Assembly: GCF_003384035.1 (NCBI RefSeq)
Contig: NZ_QQAK01000011.1
Coordinates: 186,001-250,000 of the forward strand
DNA length: 64,000 nucleotides
Origin: Sporosarcina sp. BI001-red
GTDB taxonomy: Bacteria > Bacillota > Bacilli > Bacillales_A > Planococcaceae
Direction: 5' to 3'
Each line of letters begins with the position of its first letter. Positions within the stretch are counted from its first letter, which is position 1. Below are positions 1 through 11,129 of this stretch, in pieces. The translations under genes and the position numbers were made by a program. Below the pieces are notes generated by a model. The model saw nothing but the letters and a program-made list of their open reading frames with translations, searched no databases and had not been told where the DNA came from.

Positions 1-51
1 TCATTTTTTGGGTAAAAACAAAGGCTTTGCACATTTTTTGCGCAAAAACCG

Positions 52-300
52 TTAATCAGTGATGACGACCACTGATGCAGCTACTTGAATACCACAAGCT
101 TTCCCAAGTTCATCCCGAGAATCAACATATGATAACGGAACACCTTGACGAGCTGCTTCTTCAATTACAGGAGTGGTTACCCGCTCTTCTGCATCTTGTG
201 CAATGAAGACTTCTTGCGCCTTATTCAGACGAATCGTTTTCACTGCTTGCTTTGTACCGATGATCAGCTTCTTTGCCTGAGTGACTTTATCATAAGACAT
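52..300 (-). CDS. ybxF: L7Ae-family K-turn RNA-binding protein (YbxF-like)
   Basis: An 82-residue protein of the L7Ae/L30e family. It matches B. subtilis YbxF in length and in the signature LGKACGIQV near the C-terminus. The family binds kink-turn RNA, and YbxF associates with ribosomes. The start is the ATG of MSYDKV because GGAGG lies 8 nt upstream; a start ten codons earlier has no such site. It follows rpoC and, as in Bacillus, should precede rpsL, which would lie off the left edge. It has its own promoter downstream of the rpoBC terminator. The remaining bases to the window edge are AT-rich with a short T5-GCGC-A5 palindrome and no recognisable gene. Confidence 0.9.
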   Translation of the reverse strand: MSYDKVTQAKKLIIGTKQAVKTIRLNKAQEVFIAQDAEERVTTPVIEEAARQGVPLSYVDSRDELGKACGIQVAASVVVITD

Positions 301-345
301 GATGACATCCTCCAAAGTACAGACATTCAACTATCAACCTTTTGT

Positions 346-374
346 ATAGTACCATCTACCAGACTTCATGTCAA
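346..374 (-). promoter_or_regulatory. Sigma-A promoter for ybxF (and probably rpsL onward)
   Basis: On the minus strand a consensus TTGACA (-35) is followed by a 17-bp spacer and TACTAT (-10). It sits between the rpoC terminator and the ybxF ribosome-binding site, so it would restart transcription after rpoBC. Confidence 0.8.
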
Positions 375-380
375 CAGTAA

Positions 381-415
381 AAAGAAAAACGGGAGGGAGT
401 TCTGCCTCCCGTTTT
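381..415 (-). terminator. Intrinsic terminator of rpoBC
   Basis: An 11-bp stem (AAAACGGGAGG paired with CCTCCCGTTTT) is followed on the minus strand by a T-rich tail. It lies 8 bp after the rpoC stop. Confidence 0.9.
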
Positions 416-422
416 AGTTTTA

Positions 423-3400
423 TTACTCTGCTGGTACTGCATCCTCTTCGACTTCGTCACGATCCATTTCAATTCCACGATAACGTTGCATACCCGTTCC
501 TGCTGGAATGAGCTTACCGATGATTACATTCTCTTTCAACCCGAGAAGATCATCCGTTTTACCTTTAATGGCTGCATCCGTTAATACGCGTGTTGTTTCC
601 TGGAACGAAGCTGCAGATAGGAATGATTCTGTTTCTAGCGACGCTTTTGTAATACCAAGGATTACAGGACGCGCTGTCGCTGGAAGTTTATTAGCTTTAA
701 GAACTTTTTTGTTGGCATCCGCAAACTGATGGATGTCGAGTAATGAACCTGGTAGCAAGTCTGTGTCACCAGCTTCAATGACGCGGACTTTGCGCATCAT
801 TTGACGAACCATGACCTCAACGTGCTTATCCCCGATTTCAACACCCTGCATCCGGTATACTTTCTGTACTTCTTTAAGAAGGTATTCCTGAACAGTTGAA
901 ACGTCTTTAACAACGATCAATTCTTTAGGATCAATCGACCCTTCAGTCAATCCTTGACCGCGTTCGATCTCATCTCCAACATCAACTTTCAAACGACCAT
1001 TGTAAGGAGCAAGGTACTTACGTGTTTCCACGTCACCTTTAATTGTGATTTCTTTCTGCCCTTCACGAATCTCATCGATATCTGTAACAATACCTTTGAT
1101 TTGTGAAATAACAGCTTGCCCTTTAGGATTACGTGATTCGAAGATCTCCTGGATACGCGGAAGACCTTGTGTAATATCGTCTCCTGCTACACCGCCTGTG
1201 TGGAACGTACGCATTGTAAGCTGTGTACCTGGTTCACCGATTGACTGAGCTGCAATAATTCCAACAGCTTCTCCAACTTCAACCTCTTCTCCAGTTGCCA
1301 AGTTAATGCCGTAACATTTCTTACACACACCGTGTTTAGTATTACATGTGAACGCTGAACGGATCGACATTGTAGTAATACCAGCACCGATGATTGCTTG
1401 TGATATATCCGCTGTAATAAGCTGATTTTTCTCCACTAAGACTTCGCCCGTTTCAGGATGAAGTACTTTCTTCTTAGCATGGCGACCTTCGATACGCTCA
1501 TCTAGTGGTTCAATCATTTCAACGCCTTCTGTGAGTGCGGAAATTTCAAGACCACGGTCTGTGCCACAGTCGTCCTCTCGAACAATAACATCTTGTGCCA
1601 CATCAACGAGACGACGTGTAAGATATCCTGAGTCAGCAGTTTTAAGGGCTGTATCGGCAAGTCCTTTACGTGCACCGTGTGTAGAGATGAAGTATTCAAG
1701 AACTGTAAGTCCTTCACGGAACGATGACTTGATCGGCAATTCAATAATACGTCCTGCCGGGTTGGCCATCAGTCCGCGCATACCTGCGAGTTGTGTAAAG
1801 TTAGATGCGTTACCACGGGCTCCAGAGTCACTCATCATGAAGATTGGGTTTGTGTCCTCTAGAGAGTCCATCAATTTACCTTGAATGACATCTTTCGCGT
1901 GACTCCAGTAGGAAATAACACGATCGTACCGTTCTTCGTCTGTAATTAGACCACGACGGAACTGTTGTGTCACTTTATCTACTTTCGCTTGTGCATCCTG
2001 TAAGATTTCGTGCTTATCTGGAAGTACGACAATATCAGCGATACCAATTGTAATTCCTGCACGTGTCGAGTATTTGAATCCGAGATTTTTCATACGGTCA
2101 AGCATTTTAGAAGTTTCAGTAATGTGGAATCTACGGAAGATCTCAGCAATGATTTCGCCAAGGATCGCCTTCTTGAATGGTGACACAATTTCTGCAGCTT
2201 GGACGTGCTTAGGAATATCAGTTGTGCCTGGCACAAAGTATTTAGCAGGTGTTTCGATTTGAAGATTGTTCATAGTTGGCTCATTAATATACGGGAATGA
2301 ATCAGGAAGAATCTCGTTAAAGATTACTTTACCTACTGTCGTAATTAACAATTGACTATTCTGTTCTTCTGTAAATGTAGGGTTTTTGAGAGAGCTGGCT
2401 GCTATCGCAATCCGAGAGTGCAAGTGCACATGTCCATTTTGATAGGCAATCAATGCTTCGTTCATATTACTGAACGTTTTACCTTCTCCAACTACACCAC
2501 TACGCTCAAGAGTTAAGTAATAGTTACCAAGCACCATATCCTGTGAAGGCGTTACGACTGGCTTACCATCCTTAGGGTTCAAGATGTTTTGTGCAGCTAG
2601 CATAAGAAGACGCGCTTCTGCTTGAGCTTCTGCTGATAAAGGTACGTGAACAGCCATTTGGTCACCGTCGAAGTCAGCGTTATAAGCTGTACATACGAGT
2701 GGGTGAAGCTGGATAGCGCGACCTTCAACAAGCATCGGTTCGAACGCCTGGATACCAAGACGGTGAAGCGTTGGGGCACGGTTCAAGAGAACCGGATGCT
2801 CCCGGATGACTTCTTCAAGAACATCCCATACTTCCGAATGCAATCGCTCGATTTTACGTTTCGCGCTCTTAATGTTGTGCGCAAGACCACGTTCAACGAG
2901 TTCTTTCATAACGAATGGCTTGAATAGCTCAATCGCCATTTCTTTCGGAAGACCACACTGATACATTTTCAAGTTAGGTCCTACGACGATAACTGAACGA
3001 CCAGAGTAGTCAACACGTTTACCAAGTAAGTTTTGACGGAAACGTCCTTGCTTACCTTTCAACATGTGAGAAAGTGATTTCAATGGACGGTTACCCGGTC
3101 CAGTTACAGGACGTCCGCGACGACCGTTATCCACAAGAGCATCGACAGCTTCTTGAAGCATACGCTTCTCGTTTTGAACGATGATTCCTGGAGCACCAAG
3201 ATCCAATAGTCGTTTCAAACGGTTATTCCGGTTAATCACTCGACGATAAAGATCATTTAAATCGGATGTCGCAAAGCGACCCCCATCTAATTGAACCATC
3301 GGACGAAGTTCAGGCGGAACGACAGGTAGCACTTCAAGAACCATCCATTCAGGTTTGTTTCCAGAGTTACGGAATGATTCCACAACCTCTAAACGGCGGA

Positions 3401-4019
3401 TCGCACGTGTACGACGTTGTCCTTGAACTGTTTTAAGCTCTTCTTTCAAGCTTTCTGTTTCTTTATCTAAATCTATAGCGGATAGAAGTTGTTCAATAGC
3501 TTCAGCACCCATAAGTGCTTGGAACTTCGTGCCATACTTTTCACGATACAGACGGTACTCTTTTTCAGAGAGTAGTTGCTTACGCTCAAGTGGTGTATCC
3601 GCTGGATCAACAACCACATAAGAGGCGAAATAGATTACTTCTTCTAGTGCGCGTGGTGTCATATCCAGAATAAGTCCCATTCGGCTAGGAATCCCTTTGA
3701 AGTACCAAATGTGTGTTACTGGTGCCGCAAGTTCGATATGACCCATACGTTCACGACGAACTTTCTGACGTGTGACTTCTACGCCACAACGGTCACAAAC
3801 TACACCTTTATAACGAACGCGCTTATACTTCCCACAATGACACTCCCAGTCCTTTGTAGGTCCGAAAATACGCTCACAGAACAACCCATCTTTTTCAGGC
3901 TTCAATGTACGATAATTGATTGTTTCAGGCTTCTTTACTTCACCATAAGACCAAGAACGGATCTTATCCGGAGAAGCTAGCCCTATTTTCATATACTCAA
4001 AATTATTAACATCTACCAA
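423..4019 (-). CDS. rpoC: RNA polymerase subunit beta-prime
   Basis: A 1198-residue beta-prime subunit of RNA polymerase, collinear with B. subtilis RpoC. Visible landmarks are the N-terminal zinc-binding cysteines ([20 protein letters not shown]), the catalytic magnesium motif NADFDGD, the bridge-helix and trigger-loop region ([18 protein letters not shown]) and the second zinc site ([13 protein letters not shown]). The start is a TTG, giving [16 protein letters not shown] stands 8 nt upstream, and the same N-terminus is seen in Bacillus. It is co-transcribed with rpoB but separated by a GC-rich hairpin with a T-tract that may lower rpoC output. No truncation or frameshift is visible. Confidence 0.99.
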   Translation of the reverse strand: MVDVNNFEYMKIGLASPDKIRSWSYGEVKKPETINYRTLKPEKDGLFCERIFGPTKDWECHCGKYKRVRYKGVVCDRCGVEVTRQKVRRERMGHIELAAPVTHIWYFKGIPSRMGLILDMTPRALEEVIYFASYVVVDPADTPLERKQLLSEKEYRLYREKYGTKFQALMGAEAIEQLLSAIDLDKETESLKEELKTVQGQRRTRAIRRLEVVESFRNSGNKPEWMVLEVLPVVPPELRPMVQLDGGRFATSDLNDLYRRVINRNNRLKRLLDLGAPGIIVQNEKRMLQEAVDALVDNGRRGRPVTGPGNRPLKSLSHMLKGKQGRFRQNLLGKRVDYSGRSVIVVGPNLKMYQCGLPKEMAIELFKPFVMKELVERGLAHNIKSAKRKIERLHSEVWDVLEEVIREHPVLLNRAPTLHRLGIQAFEPMLVEGRAIQLHPLVCTAYNADFDGDQMAVHVPLSAEAQAEARLLMLAAQNILNPKDGKPVVTPSQDMVLGNYYLTLERSGVVGEGKTFSNMNEALIAYQNGHVHLHSRIAIAASSLKNPTFTEEQNSQLLITTVGKVIFNEILPDSFPYINEPTMNNLQIETPAKYFVPGTTDIPKHVQAAEIVSPFKKAILGEIIAEIFRRFHITETSKMLDRMKNLGFKYSTRAGITIGIADIVVLPDKHEILQDAQAKVDKVTQQFRRGLITDEERYDRVISYWSHAKDVIQGKLMDSLEDTNPIFMMSDSGARGNASNFTQLAGMRGLMANPAGRIIELPIKSSFREGLTVLEYFISTHGARKGLADTALKTADSGYLTRRLVDVAQDVIVREDDCGTDRGLEISALTEGVEMIEPLDERIEGRHAKKKVLHPETGEVLVEKNQLITADISQAIIGAGITTMSIRSAFTCNTKHGVCKKCYGINLATGEEVEVGEAVGIIAAQSIGEPGTQLTMRTFHTGGVAGDDITQGLPRIQEIFESRNPKGQAVISQIKGIVTDIDEIREGQKEITIKGDVETRKYLAPYNGRLKVDVGDEIERGQGLTEGSIDPKELIVVKDVSTVQEYLLKEVQKVYRMQGVEIGDKHVEVMVRQMMRKVRVIEAGDTDLLPGSLLDIHQFADANKKVLKANKLPATARPVILGITKASLETESFLSAASFQETTRVLTDAAIKGKTDDLLGLKENVIIGKLIPAGTGMQRYRGIEMDRDEVEEDAVPAE

Positions 4020-4074
4020 GGAGCCTACCTCCCTTTTGTCTAGTCGCTGACTTGATGGCCCTGTTATACCATTT

Positions 4075-4096
4075 AAAAAAGGGGGACAGTGCCCCC
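4075..4096 (-). terminator. Terminator-like hairpin between rpoB and rpoC
   Basis: On the minus strand GGGGG and CCCCC flank a 6-nt loop and are followed directly by six T. It looks like a short intrinsic terminator or attenuator. Full termination here would block rpoC, so partial read-through is expected. Confidence 0.5.
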
Positions 4097-4121
4097 TTAA
4101 TTATTAACTTCCACTTACGAA

Positions 4122-7100
4122 TCAGACTGGTTGGTCTTCCTTCATAAGGTTTAACGCATCCGTTGGCTGCATATCATCATCTTCTTCTAAGTCACGTAAT
4201 TCAATTTCCTCGAAGTCTTCGGATAGCATTTTAACATCCAATCCAAGACTTTGAAGTTCTTTAATCAGAACTTTAAAGGATTCTGGTACACCTGGTTGTG
4301 GAACGCTGTCGCCTTTAACAATCGCTTCATACGTTTTCACTCGACCTACGACGTCATCCGACTTCACTGTCAAGATTTCTTGAAGTGTATAAGCCGCACC
4401 ATAAGCCTCGAGTGCCCAAACTTCCATCTCTCCGAAACGCTGTCCACCAAACTGAGCTTTACCGCCGAGTGGTTGTTGTGTAACAAGCGAGTAAGGCCCG
4501 GTTGAACGGGCGTGAAGTTTGTCATCAACCATGTGGGCAAGTTTGATCATGTACATGATTCCGACAGATACACGGTTGTCGAACGTTTCACCAGAACGAC
4601 CATCATACAAAACAGTCTTTCCGTCACGATCCATTCCCGCTTCTTCCATCGTATCCCACACGTCTTGTTCGTTCGCACCATCAAATACAGGAGAAGCCAT
4701 GTGAACGCCTAGCGCACGGCCAGCCATTCCAAGGTGCATCTCGAGTACCTGTCCGATGTTCATACGGGATGGTACACCCAGTGGGTTAAGCATGACATCT
4801 ACAGGTGTTCCATCAGGCATGAACGGCATATCGGATTCAGGAAGAATCCGTGAGATAACCCCTTTGTTACCATGACGTCCAGCCATCTTATCTCCTACAG
4901 AGATTTTACGCTTCTGAACGATATAGACACGGACTAATTGGTTTACGCCAGGTGCGAGTTCATCGCCATCTTCACGATTGAACACTTTCACATCAAGAAC
5001 GATTCCACCTGCTCCGTGTGGTACACGAAGTGATGTATCACGAACTTCACGTGCTTTCTCACCAAAGATCGCATGTAGAAGACGTTCTTCTGCAGTAAGT
5101 TCCGTTACACCCTTAGGCGTCACTTTTCCGACCAAGATGTCTCCATCATGAACTTCAGCACCAATACGGATAATTCCACGGTCGTCCAAGTTGCGAAGTG
5201 CATCTTCACCGATGTTTGGAATATCACGTGTGATTTCTTCTGGTCCAAGCTTTGTATCACGAGCATCTGATTCATATTCTTCGATATGGACAGAAGTGAA
5301 GACATCATCTTTAACAAGACGCTCGCTCATGATAATAGCATCCTCGTAGTTGTAACCATCCCATGTCATGAATGCAATCAGGATATTTTGACCAAGAGCC
5401 ATTTCTCCATTTTCCATCGATGGGCCATCTGCGAGAATATCTTTCTTCGAAATACGATCGCCAACGCTAACAATTGGCCGTTGGTTATAACAAGTTCCTT
5501 GGTTTGAACGGATAAAGTTCGATAGACGGTAGACGTCAAGGTCTCCCTTAACTTCTTTTCCTTCAACCATGTTGATACGACGAACGCGGATTTCTTTCGC
5601 TTCGACGTGTTCAATAATTCCTTCGTGCTTCGATACAACAGCAGCTCCAGAGTCACGTGCTGATACGTGCTCCATTCCCGTACCCACGAAAGGTGCTTTC
5701 GGATTCAGAAGAGGTACTGCTTGTCGTTGCATGTTTGCTCCCATTAGCGCACGGTTCGAGTCATCATTTTCCAAGAAAGGAATACACGCTGTCGCCGCAG
5801 AAACAACTTGTTTAGGAGATACATCCATATAGTCAATTTGTTCGCGTTTGAATACAGTGTTATCCCCTTGGAAACGACCTACTACTTCTTCGTTAACGAA
5901 TGTACCGTCATCGTTTAGAAGCGCATTTGCTTGAGCGACAATATAATTATCTTCCAAGTCAGCTGTCAGATAATCGATACGTGATGTTACACGTCCAGTA
6001 TCTGGATCAACTTTCCGGTAAGGAGTCTCAATAAACCCGAACTTATTTACTTTCGCAAATGTAGAAAGGGTGTTAATGAGCCCGATATTCGGTCCCTCTG
6101 GAGTTTCAATCGGACACATACGGCCATAGTGGGAGTAGTGAACGTCACGTACTTCCATTCCAGCACGTTCACGTGTCAAACCACCCGGTCCAAGTGCAGA
6201 TAGTCTTCGTTTGTGCGTTAACTCTGCAAGAGGGTTCGTTTGGTCCATGAACTGGGATAGCTGAGAACTACCAAAGAACTCTTTAATAGACGCGATAACA
6301 GGTCTGATATTAATCAGTTGTTGAGGTACAATCGATTGCGTGTCATTAATGGACATACGTTCCTTGACGACACGTTCCATACGCGATAAACCGATACGGA
6401 ATTGGTTTTGCAGAAGTTCACCGACAGAACGGAGACGTCTGTTCCCTAGGTGGTCGATGTCATCTGTATCGCCCACACCGTGCAGCAAGTTGAAGAAGAA
6501 GCTGATGGAAGCAATGATATCTGAAGGTGTAACATGCTTAATGGAATCATCGATAACGCCATTGGAAATGACATTAATGATTTGTCCTTCTTCACCTTTT
6601 GGAGCATAGATTTTCACAGATTGAATGCGAATGTCATCTTCCAACACTCCGCCCATTTGTTTTAAATCTTCTTCTCCCACACCTTTTTCAAAATAAGGAA
6701 GTAATTTGTCCAACATACGACGATCAATTAGCTGTCCCTTTTCAATCAGAATTTCTCCTGTTTCAGGATCGGCAAGAGTTTCTGCAATCGTTTGGTTGAA
6801 CAAACGGTTTTGAAGGTGGAGCTTTTTGTTCATTTTATAACGACCGACATTTGCTAGATCATAACGTTTTGCATCAAAGAAACGAGAAAACAGCAAGTTT
6901 TTCGCGCTATCTAAAGTCGGTGGTTCACCCGGGCGTAAACGCTCATAAATTTCGAGAAGTGCTTTCTCCGAGTTTTCCGTGTTATCTTTTTCAAGAGAGT
7001 TTCGAAGGTATTCATTATCGCCGATTAAATCGATAATCTCCTGATCACTTGAAAAACCAAGGGCACGTAATAGGACTGTAATTGGTAATTTACGTGTGCG

Positions 7101-7655
7101 GTCAATTCGAACATGGACAACATCTTTTGCGTCCGTTTCGTATTCAAGCCATGCACCACGGTTCGGAATGACAGTTGCACCAAATCCACGTTTACCATTT
7201 TTGTCTGTCTTATCGTTGAAATATACACTAGGTGAACGTACGAGCTGAGAAACAATAACCCGCTCAGCACCATTGATAATAAAAGTACCGTTTTCTGTCA
7301 TCAATGGGAAGTCACCCATGAAGACATCTTGCTCTTTTACATCATCAGTTTCTTTATTGTGCAAACGGACTTTCACCCGAAGTGGCGCAGCGAATGTTAC
7401 GTCCCGTTCCTTTGACTCATCCACAGGATATTTAGGTTCGCCAAGCTGATAATCGACAAATTCCAATGACAGATTTCCGGTAAAGTCTTGGATAGGAGAA
7501 ATATCGTGGAACATTTCCCGCAGTCCCTCTTCCAAAAACCACTCATAAGATTCCGTCTGAATTTCAATCAGATTCGGCAGATCGAGTACTTCGCTAATTC
7601 TTGCGAAACTTCTGCGCTGACGGTGTTGACCATACTGAACTAAGTGATTTGTCAA
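4122..7655 (-). CDS. rpoB: RNA polymerase subunit beta
   Basis: A 1177-residue beta subunit of RNA polymerase. It carries the rifampicin-pocket region [20 protein letters not shown] in wild-type form, the [15 protein letters not shown]-terminal clamp segment and [10 protein letters not shown] chose the TTG start giving [15 protein letters not shown]: it matches the TTG start and N-terminus of B. subtilis RpoB, and GAGGGG lies a suitable distance upstream. A GTG three codons earlier falls within that Shine-Dalgarno stretch. The acidic C-terminal tail is shorter than in B. subtilis. An upstream structured leader and a possible promoter are listed separately. Confidence 0.98.
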   Translation of the reverse strand: MTNHLVQYGQHRQRRSFARISEVLDLPNLIEIQTESYEWFLEEGLREMFHDISPIQDFTGNLSLEFVDYQLGEPKYPVDESKERDVTFAAPLRVKVRLHNKETDDVKEQDVFMGDFPLMTENGTFIINGAERVIVSQLVRSPSVYFNDKTDKNGKRGFGATVIPNRGAWLEYETDAKDVVHVRIDRTRKLPITVLLRALGFSSDQEIIDLIGDNEYLRNSLEKDNTENSEKALLEIYERLRPGEPPTLDSAKNLLFSRFFDAKRYDLANVGRYKMNKKLHLQNRLFNQTIAETLADPETGEILIEKGQLIDRRMLDKLLPYFEKGVGEEDLKQMGGVLEDDIRIQSVKIYAPKGEEGQIINVISNGVIDDSIKHVTPSDIIASISFFFNLLHGVGDTDDIDHLGNRRLRSVGELLQNQFRIGLSRMERVVKERMSINDTQSIVPQQLINIRPVIASIKEFFGSSQLSQFMDQTNPLAELTHKRRLSALGPGGLTRERAGMEVRDVHYSHYGRMCPIETPEGPNIGLINTLSTFAKVNKFGFIETPYRKVDPDTGRVTSRIDYLTADLEDNYIVAQANALLNDDGTFVNEEVVGRFQGDNTVFKREQIDYMDVSPKQVVSAATACIPFLENDDSNRALMGANMQRQAVPLLNPKAPFVGTGMEHVSARDSGAAVVSKHEGIIEHVEAKEIRVRRINMVEGKEVKGDLDVYRLSNFIRSNQGTCYNQRPIVSVGDRISKKDILADGPSMENGEMALGQNILIAFMTWDGYNYEDAIIMSERLVKDDVFTSVHIEEYESDARDTKLGPEEITRDIPNIGEDALRNLDDRGIIRIGAEVHDGDILVGKVTPKGVTELTAEERLLHAIFGEKAREVRDTSLRVPHGAGGIVLDVKVFNREDGDELAPGVNQLVRVYIVQKRKISVGDKMAGRHGNKGVISRILPESDMPFMPDGTPVDVMLNPLGVPSRMNIGQVLEMHLGMAGRALGVHMASPVFDGANEQDVWDTMEEAGMDRDGKTVLYDGRSGETFDNRVSVGIMYMIKLAHMVDDKLHARSTGPYSLVTQQPLGGKAQFGGQRFGEMEVWALEAYGAAYTLQEILTVKSDDVVGRVKTYEAIVKGDSVPQPGVPESFKVLIKELQSLGLDVKMLSEDFEEIELRDLEEDDDMQPTDALNLMKEDQPV

Positions 7656-7689
7656 CTCTTTCACCCCTCATAAGACATTAATAGAGCTC

Positions 7690-7746
7690 GTTTGGTCCCC
7701 TGGCAATTTCGGGCCGGGTTGAAATTAGCGCCAAGCTTGACCAAAC
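7690..7746 (-). promoter_or_regulatory. Structured 5' leader upstream of rpoB
   Basis: A 57-nt element closed by an 8-bp perfect outer stem (GTTTGGTC with GACCAAAC). Inside it is a second stem in which GGC and AATTTC pair with GAAATT and GCC across a small internal loop, capped by a GC-rich loop. It sits about 35 nt before the rpoB start. No T-tract follows, so it is not a terminator. It could be a processing site, an mRNA stabiliser or an autoregulatory site; I do not recognise it as a named family. Confidence 0.55.
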
Positions 7747-7942
7747 ACCTCATAAAAAGTCTTTTCGAAATCAAAAAAATAGTGTATGATATCGAAAAAA
7801 CAAAAATAAAACGAGTTCCGGCTAGAGCTCATTTTCGATTTACCAATCTTTTATCCAACGTCAGTATACCTAACATTTCCAACACTTATGCAAACGCATA
7901 AAAAGGCACACGAATGCAGTATATTTATTGTTGCATTTTATA

Positions 7943-7971
7943 ATGCTATCACAAGGCTTAAATGGAGTCAA
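7943..7971 (-). promoter_or_regulatory. Possible sigma-A promoter for rpoBC
   Basis: TTGACT, a 17-bp spacer and TAGCAT on the minus strand, overlapping the stop of the methyltransferase gene. The -10 is a weak match. The roughly 200 nt from here to the structured leader hold only AT-rich sequence. Confidence 0.4.
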
Positions 7972-8570
7972 TGTTTTTTTGACTTGATAATATAATACCC
8001 CTTGCTTTTCGCCGCAATTTCTGCATTACCGAACAATTCCTCTAATCTCGTGATAGTCGAAGGAGCTCCTTGCTTTTTCTGAATAACCACCCAAAGCTCT
8101 CCACCAATCGCTAAGTGTTCACTTGCTTGACGATAAATCTTAAAAACAGTATCCTTCCCAGCCCGAATTGGAGGATTTGTTAGTATCGAAGCAAACTCTT
8201 TCGTTTCAACTTCATCTAGTGCATCGCTAGAGTAAATCGAAACGTTTTCAATATTATTTTTTTGGGAATTGGTCCGGGTTAGAGCTAACGCACGTTCGTT
8301 CACGTCCACCATCTGGATCGTCCGGTCTTTTAACAACGAAGCTACAGAAAGTCCTACTGGTCCGTACCCACATCCCACATCAAGAATATCTCCCTCAATT
8401 TCCGGAGCTCGGAATGTATCGATGAGTAGACGTGAACCAAAGTCCACTTCCCCTTTACTGAATACGCCTGCATCTGTAACAAAAACAAAGCTAGTACCAC
8501 CCAAAGTCGTTTGCCATTGTTTCTGTTCGCTTTTCACATCGGGATTTTTCGAATAGTAATGTTCAGTCAC
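7968..8570 (-). CDS. ybxB: Class I SAM-dependent methyltransferase, RsmC-like (YbxB)
   Basis: A 200-residue Rossmann-fold methyltransferase. The SAM-binding motif is DVGCGYGPVG near residue 62. The catalytic-type motif is NPPIRAGK near residue 133, a variant of the NPPF motif of the RsmC family of rRNA guanine-N2 methyltransferases. It lies between rplL and rpoB exactly as ybxB does in Bacillus, which suggests an RNA or ribosome-related target; the substrate is not shown by sequence. The start is GTG with AAGGGGGG about 7 nt upstream. The nearby ATG is out of frame and hits a stop at once. Confidence 0.88.
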   Translation of the reverse strand: MTEHYYSKNPDVKSEQKQWQTTLGGTSFVFVTDAGVFSKGEVDFGSRLLIDTFRAPEIEGDILDVGCGYGPVGLSVASLLKDRTIQMVDVNERALALTRTNSQKNNIENVSIYSSDALDEVETKEFASILTNPPIRAGKDTVFKIYRQASEHLAIGGELWVVIQKKQGAPSTITRLEELFGNAEIAAKSKGYYIIKSKKH

Positions 8571-8610
8571 ATGAATCCCCCCTTACTGTCCACTTAATAA
8601 ATCCAGGTAT

Positions 8611-8656
8611 AAAAAAAACGAAGAAAAACCCGTCTGAAAAGACGAGGTTTTCTTCG
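8611..8656 (-). terminator. Intrinsic terminator after rplL
   Basis: A long hairpin whose arms are CGAAGAAAACCTCGTC and GACGGGTTTTTCTTCG (one mismatch), followed by eight T on the minus strand. It should end most rplJL transcripts before ybxB-rpoB. Confidence 0.9.
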
Positions 8657-8667
8657 TAGTTTACGAA

Positions 8668-9030
8668 TTACTTAACTTCTACAGAAGCGCCTACTTCTTC
8701 AAGTTTAGCTTTAACTTCTTCAGCTTCAGCCTTTTCTACGCCTTCTTTGATAGCTTTAGGTGCGTTATCAACAACTTCTTTCGCTTCTTTCAAGCCTAGG
8801 CCTGTGATTTCGCGAACGACTTTGATGACTTTAATTTTTTGGTCTCCAGCAGCAGTTAGAACAACGTCGAATTCAGTCTGCTCAGCAGCTGCTTCTCCGC
8901 CACCAGCGCCAGCCATAGCTACAGGAGCTGCAGCAGTTACGCCAAATTCTTCTTCGATTGCTTTTACTAGGTCGTTAAGTTCAAGAACTGTCATTTCTTT
9001 GATAGCGCCTAAGATTTGTTCGTTAGTCAT
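8668..9030 (-). CDS. rplL: 50S ribosomal protein L7/L12
   Basis: A 120-residue stalk protein. It has the N-terminal dimerisation region, the Ala/Gly-rich hinge (residues 35-50) and the conserved C-terminal factor-binding domain with [18 protein letters not shown]. It recruits translation GTPases as multimers bound to L10. The AGGAGG site is correctly spaced from the ATG. It is co-transcribed with rplJ, 62 nt upstream, under the L10 leader. Confidence 0.98.
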   Translation of the reverse strand: MTNEQILGAIKEMTVLELNDLVKAIEEEFGVTAAAPVAMAGAGGGEAAAEQTEFDVVLTAAGDQKIKVIKVVREITGLGLKEAKEVVDNAPKAIKEGVEKAEAEEVKAKLEEVGASVEVK

Positions 9031-9092
9031 TATAGTTCCTCCTAATGGGTATGTTTTTGCGAGTTAGCTCGCTAATGGGTCAAGATGCGATG

Positions 9093-9593
9093 TTACGCGC
9101 CTTGTTCTTCTTTTTGGTCTGCAACGGCTTTTGTAGCCAATGCGAAGTTACGCATTGGAGCTTGAAGCACGCTGAGTAGCATAGAGAGAAGTCCTTCGCG
9201 TGAAGGAAGAGTCGCCAATGCTTCCACTTCTTCAACAGAAGCAAGTACACCTTCGATGACACCAGCTTTGATTTCCAAAGCTTCATTGGTTTTAGCGAAG
9301 TTGTTGATGATTTTTGCGGGTGCGATTACATCTTCAGTTGAAAACGCAATTGCGTTCGGTCCTGTAAGATGTTCGTTAAGTCCTTCAAGACCTGATGCTT
9401 CAGCCGCACGGCGAGCCATCGAGTTTTTGTAGACTTTGAATTCCACGCCAGCTTCACGAAGTTGCTTACGAAGTTCAGTTGCTTGCGCAACGTTAAGACC
9501 ACGATAGTCAACAACGACCATTGAAGCTGATGCTTTCATCTTATCCGCGATTTCAGTTACTACTGCTTGTTTCGCTTCTAATACTTTGCTCAT
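9093..9593 (-). CDS. rplJ: 50S ribosomal protein L10
   Basis: A 166-residue L10 protein. The N-terminal domain ([20 protein letters not shown]) binds 23S rRNA, and the C-terminal helix binds L7/L12 dimers. AGGAGG precedes the ATG by 7 nt. The gene follows an L10-type leader with an attenuator, so excess L10 is expected to repress rplJL. Confidence 0.98.
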   Translation of the reverse strand: MSKVLEAKQAVVTEIADKMKASASMVVVDYRGLNVAQATELRKQLREAGVEFKVYKNSMARRAAEASGLEGLNEHLTGPNAIAFSTEDVIAPAKIINNFAKTNEALEIKAGVIEGVLASVEEVEALATLPSREGLLSMLLSVLQAPMRNFALATKAVADQKEEQGA

Positions 9594-9639
9594 CTTGACA
9601 CCTCCTGTTTAAGTGTAGGGGCATTTATACCATATGCAT

Positions 9640-9675
9640 AAAAAACCCTCCGACCTGACTGGCAGACGGAGGGTT
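9640..9675 (-). terminator. Attenuator terminator in the L10 leader
   Basis: A 9-bp stem (AACCCTCCG with CGGAGGGTT) followed by a run of T on the minus strand, between the L10-binding region and rplJ. This is the expected attenuation terminator of the Firmicutes L10 leader. Confidence 0.85.
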
Positions 9676-9699
9676 GGAAAGTCGTCATCTTTTTACAGT

Positions 9700-9783
9700 T
9701 AAAAAGAGCGTCTTGTCCCTCGGCAGGATTATTAAGTGGTTGCCCACTCCTGCTGTCTGCGGTACAAATCGTATATTGCAACA
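9700..9783 (-). promoter_or_regulatory. Ribosomal protein L10 leader
   Basis: The minus-strand RNA contains CCGCAGACAGCAGGAG and CCTGCCGAGG, which form the conserved stem and asymmetric loop of the L10 leader that resembles the L10 site on 23S rRNA. It lies between a strong promoter and the attenuator. Binding of L10 is expected to favour termination before rplJ. Confidence 0.85.
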
Positions 9784-9789
9784 AACGTT

Positions 9790-9818
9790 ATCCTACCAAA
9801 AGATAGGGTGTATGTCAA
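9790..9818 (-). promoter_or_regulatory. Sigma-A promoter for rplJL
   Basis: Consensus TTGACA, a 17-bp spacer and TAGGAT on the minus strand. The -35 begins 4 nt beyond the rplA stop. The predicted start falls at the head of the L10 leader. Confidence 0.85.
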
Positions 9819-9822
9819 CTAA

Positions 9823-10521
9823 TTATTTTACGTTTACTGAAGAAGGGTTGATCTTCACAGCAGGTCCCATTGTAGTCGTTAAGTTAACTGACTTCATATA
9901 AGTACCTTTCGCTGCAGCCGGTTTAGCCTTCTGAATAACTTCAAATACTGTTGTAAGGTTTTCTGCAAGTTTTTCGTTATCGAAAGAAACTTTACCGATT
10001 GGAGCGTGAATGATTCCAGCTTTGTCCGCACGATATTCAACCTTACCAGCTTTGATTTCTTGAACTGCTTTAGTAACGTCGAATGTTACTGTGCCAGTTT
10101 TCGGGTTCGGCATAAGACCTTTTGGTCCTAGTACACGTCCGATTTTACCGACTTCACCCATCATGTCAGGAGTCGCAACGATAACATCGAAATCGAACCA
10201 TCCTTGTTGGATTTTAGTAATATATTCTGCATCGCCTACAAAGTCAGCGCCTGCTGCTTCAGCTTCTTTAACTTTTTCACCTTTAGCGAAAACGAGTACA
10301 CGTTGTGTTTTACCAGTACCGTTCGGCAGTACTACTGCTCCACGAATTTGCTGATCATTCTTACGCGTGTCGATTCCAAGACGGAAAGCCACTTCAACTG
10401 TTGCATCAAAGTTTGTTGTGCTTGTTTTTTTAGCGAGTTCGATTGCTTCTTTTAAGTCGTATGCCGATGTACGGTCTACAAGCTTTGCAGCTTCTACGAA
10501 CTTCTTACCTCTTTTAGCCAT
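9823..10521 (-). CDS. rplA: 50S ribosomal protein L1
   Basis: A 232-residue L1 protein of the ribosomal L1 stalk, which takes part in release of deacylated tRNA. The signature [20 protein letters not shown] region appears as [25 protein letters not shown] precedes the ATG by 9 nt. It follows rplK in the same transcript. L1 is a classical autoregulator of the L11-L1 operon in other bacteria; a binding site could lie in the rplK leader but is not proven here. Confidence 0.98.
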   Translation of the reverse strand: MAKRGKKFVEAAKLVDRTSAYDLKEAIELAKKTSTTNFDATVEVAFRLGIDTRKNDQQIRGAVVLPNGTGKTQRVLVFAKGEKVKEAEAAGADFVGDAEYITKIQQGWFDFDVIVATPDMMGEVGKIGRVLGPKGLMPNPKTGTVTFDVTKAVQEIKAGKVEYRADKAGIIHAPIGKVSFDNEKLAENLTTVFEVIQKAKPAAAKGTYMKSVNLTTTMGPAVKINPSSVNVK

Positions 10522-10641
10522 CAGATAGTTCCTCCTCGATTGTGGTTTTAGCGGAATAAACCTCCCACGATTAAGGGTTGCCGTGTTCTATAGAACAACC
10601 GCAACCCCCATGAAAACATACAATAGAATTTAGGTTTCAGA

Positions 10642-11067
10642 TCAGTCTTCGATCGTGATTCCCATACTGCGAGCAGTACCTTCAACCATTGCCATCGCTG
10701 CTTCAACTGATGCAGCATTCAAATCTTGCATTTTTTGTTCAGCAATTTCTTTAACTTGCTCACGTTTCACGACAGCAACTTTCGTTTTGTTCGGTTCGCC
10801 TGAACCCTTTTGGATTTTAGCTGCAACTTTCAACAAAACCGCTGCTGGCGGAGTTTTTGTGATGAATGTAAATGAACGATCTTCGAATACAGTGATTTCA
10901 ACAGGAATAATAAGTCCTGCTTGATCAGATGTACGCGCATTGAATTCTTTACAGAATCCCATGATATTGACGCCTGCCTGACCTAACGCCGGTCCGACTG
11001 GCGGTGCTGGATTTGCTTTTCCTGCTGGAATTTGCAATTTCACAAGCTTGATTACTTTTTTAGCCAC
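10642..11067 (-). CDS. rplK: 50S ribosomal protein L11
   Basis: A 141-residue L11, the exact length of B. subtilis L11. It forms the GTPase-associated centre with 23S rRNA and is needed for RelA activation in the stringent response. The N-terminal proline-rich segment ([19 protein letters not shown]) is intact. The start is GTG ([10 protein letters not shown]) because AAGGAGG lies 8 nt upstream; an in-frame start 17 codons earlier has no such site and no homology. Confidence 0.97.
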   Translation of the reverse strand: MAKKVIKLVKLQIPAGKANPAPPVGPALGQAGVNIMGFCKEFNARTSDQAGLIIPVEITVFEDRSFTFITKTPPAAVLLKVAAKIQKGSGEPNKTKVAVVKREQVKEIAEQKMQDLNAASVEAAMAMVEGTARSMGITIED

Positions 11068-11129
11068 GAGACACACCTCCTTAAGTCCGTGATGTGGTAT
11101 TTGGGTTGCCCCTCCCACTCAATATGTGC

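Noticed and set aside
1..51. Small palindrome near the left edge as a terminator
   Set aside because: T5-GCGC-A5 is a very short stem, and ybxF is expected to run into rpsL, so I do not call a terminator.
5569..5832. Plus-strand frame inside rpoB
   Set aside because: Antisense to a highly conserved part of rpoB; serine/arginine-rich shadow composition.
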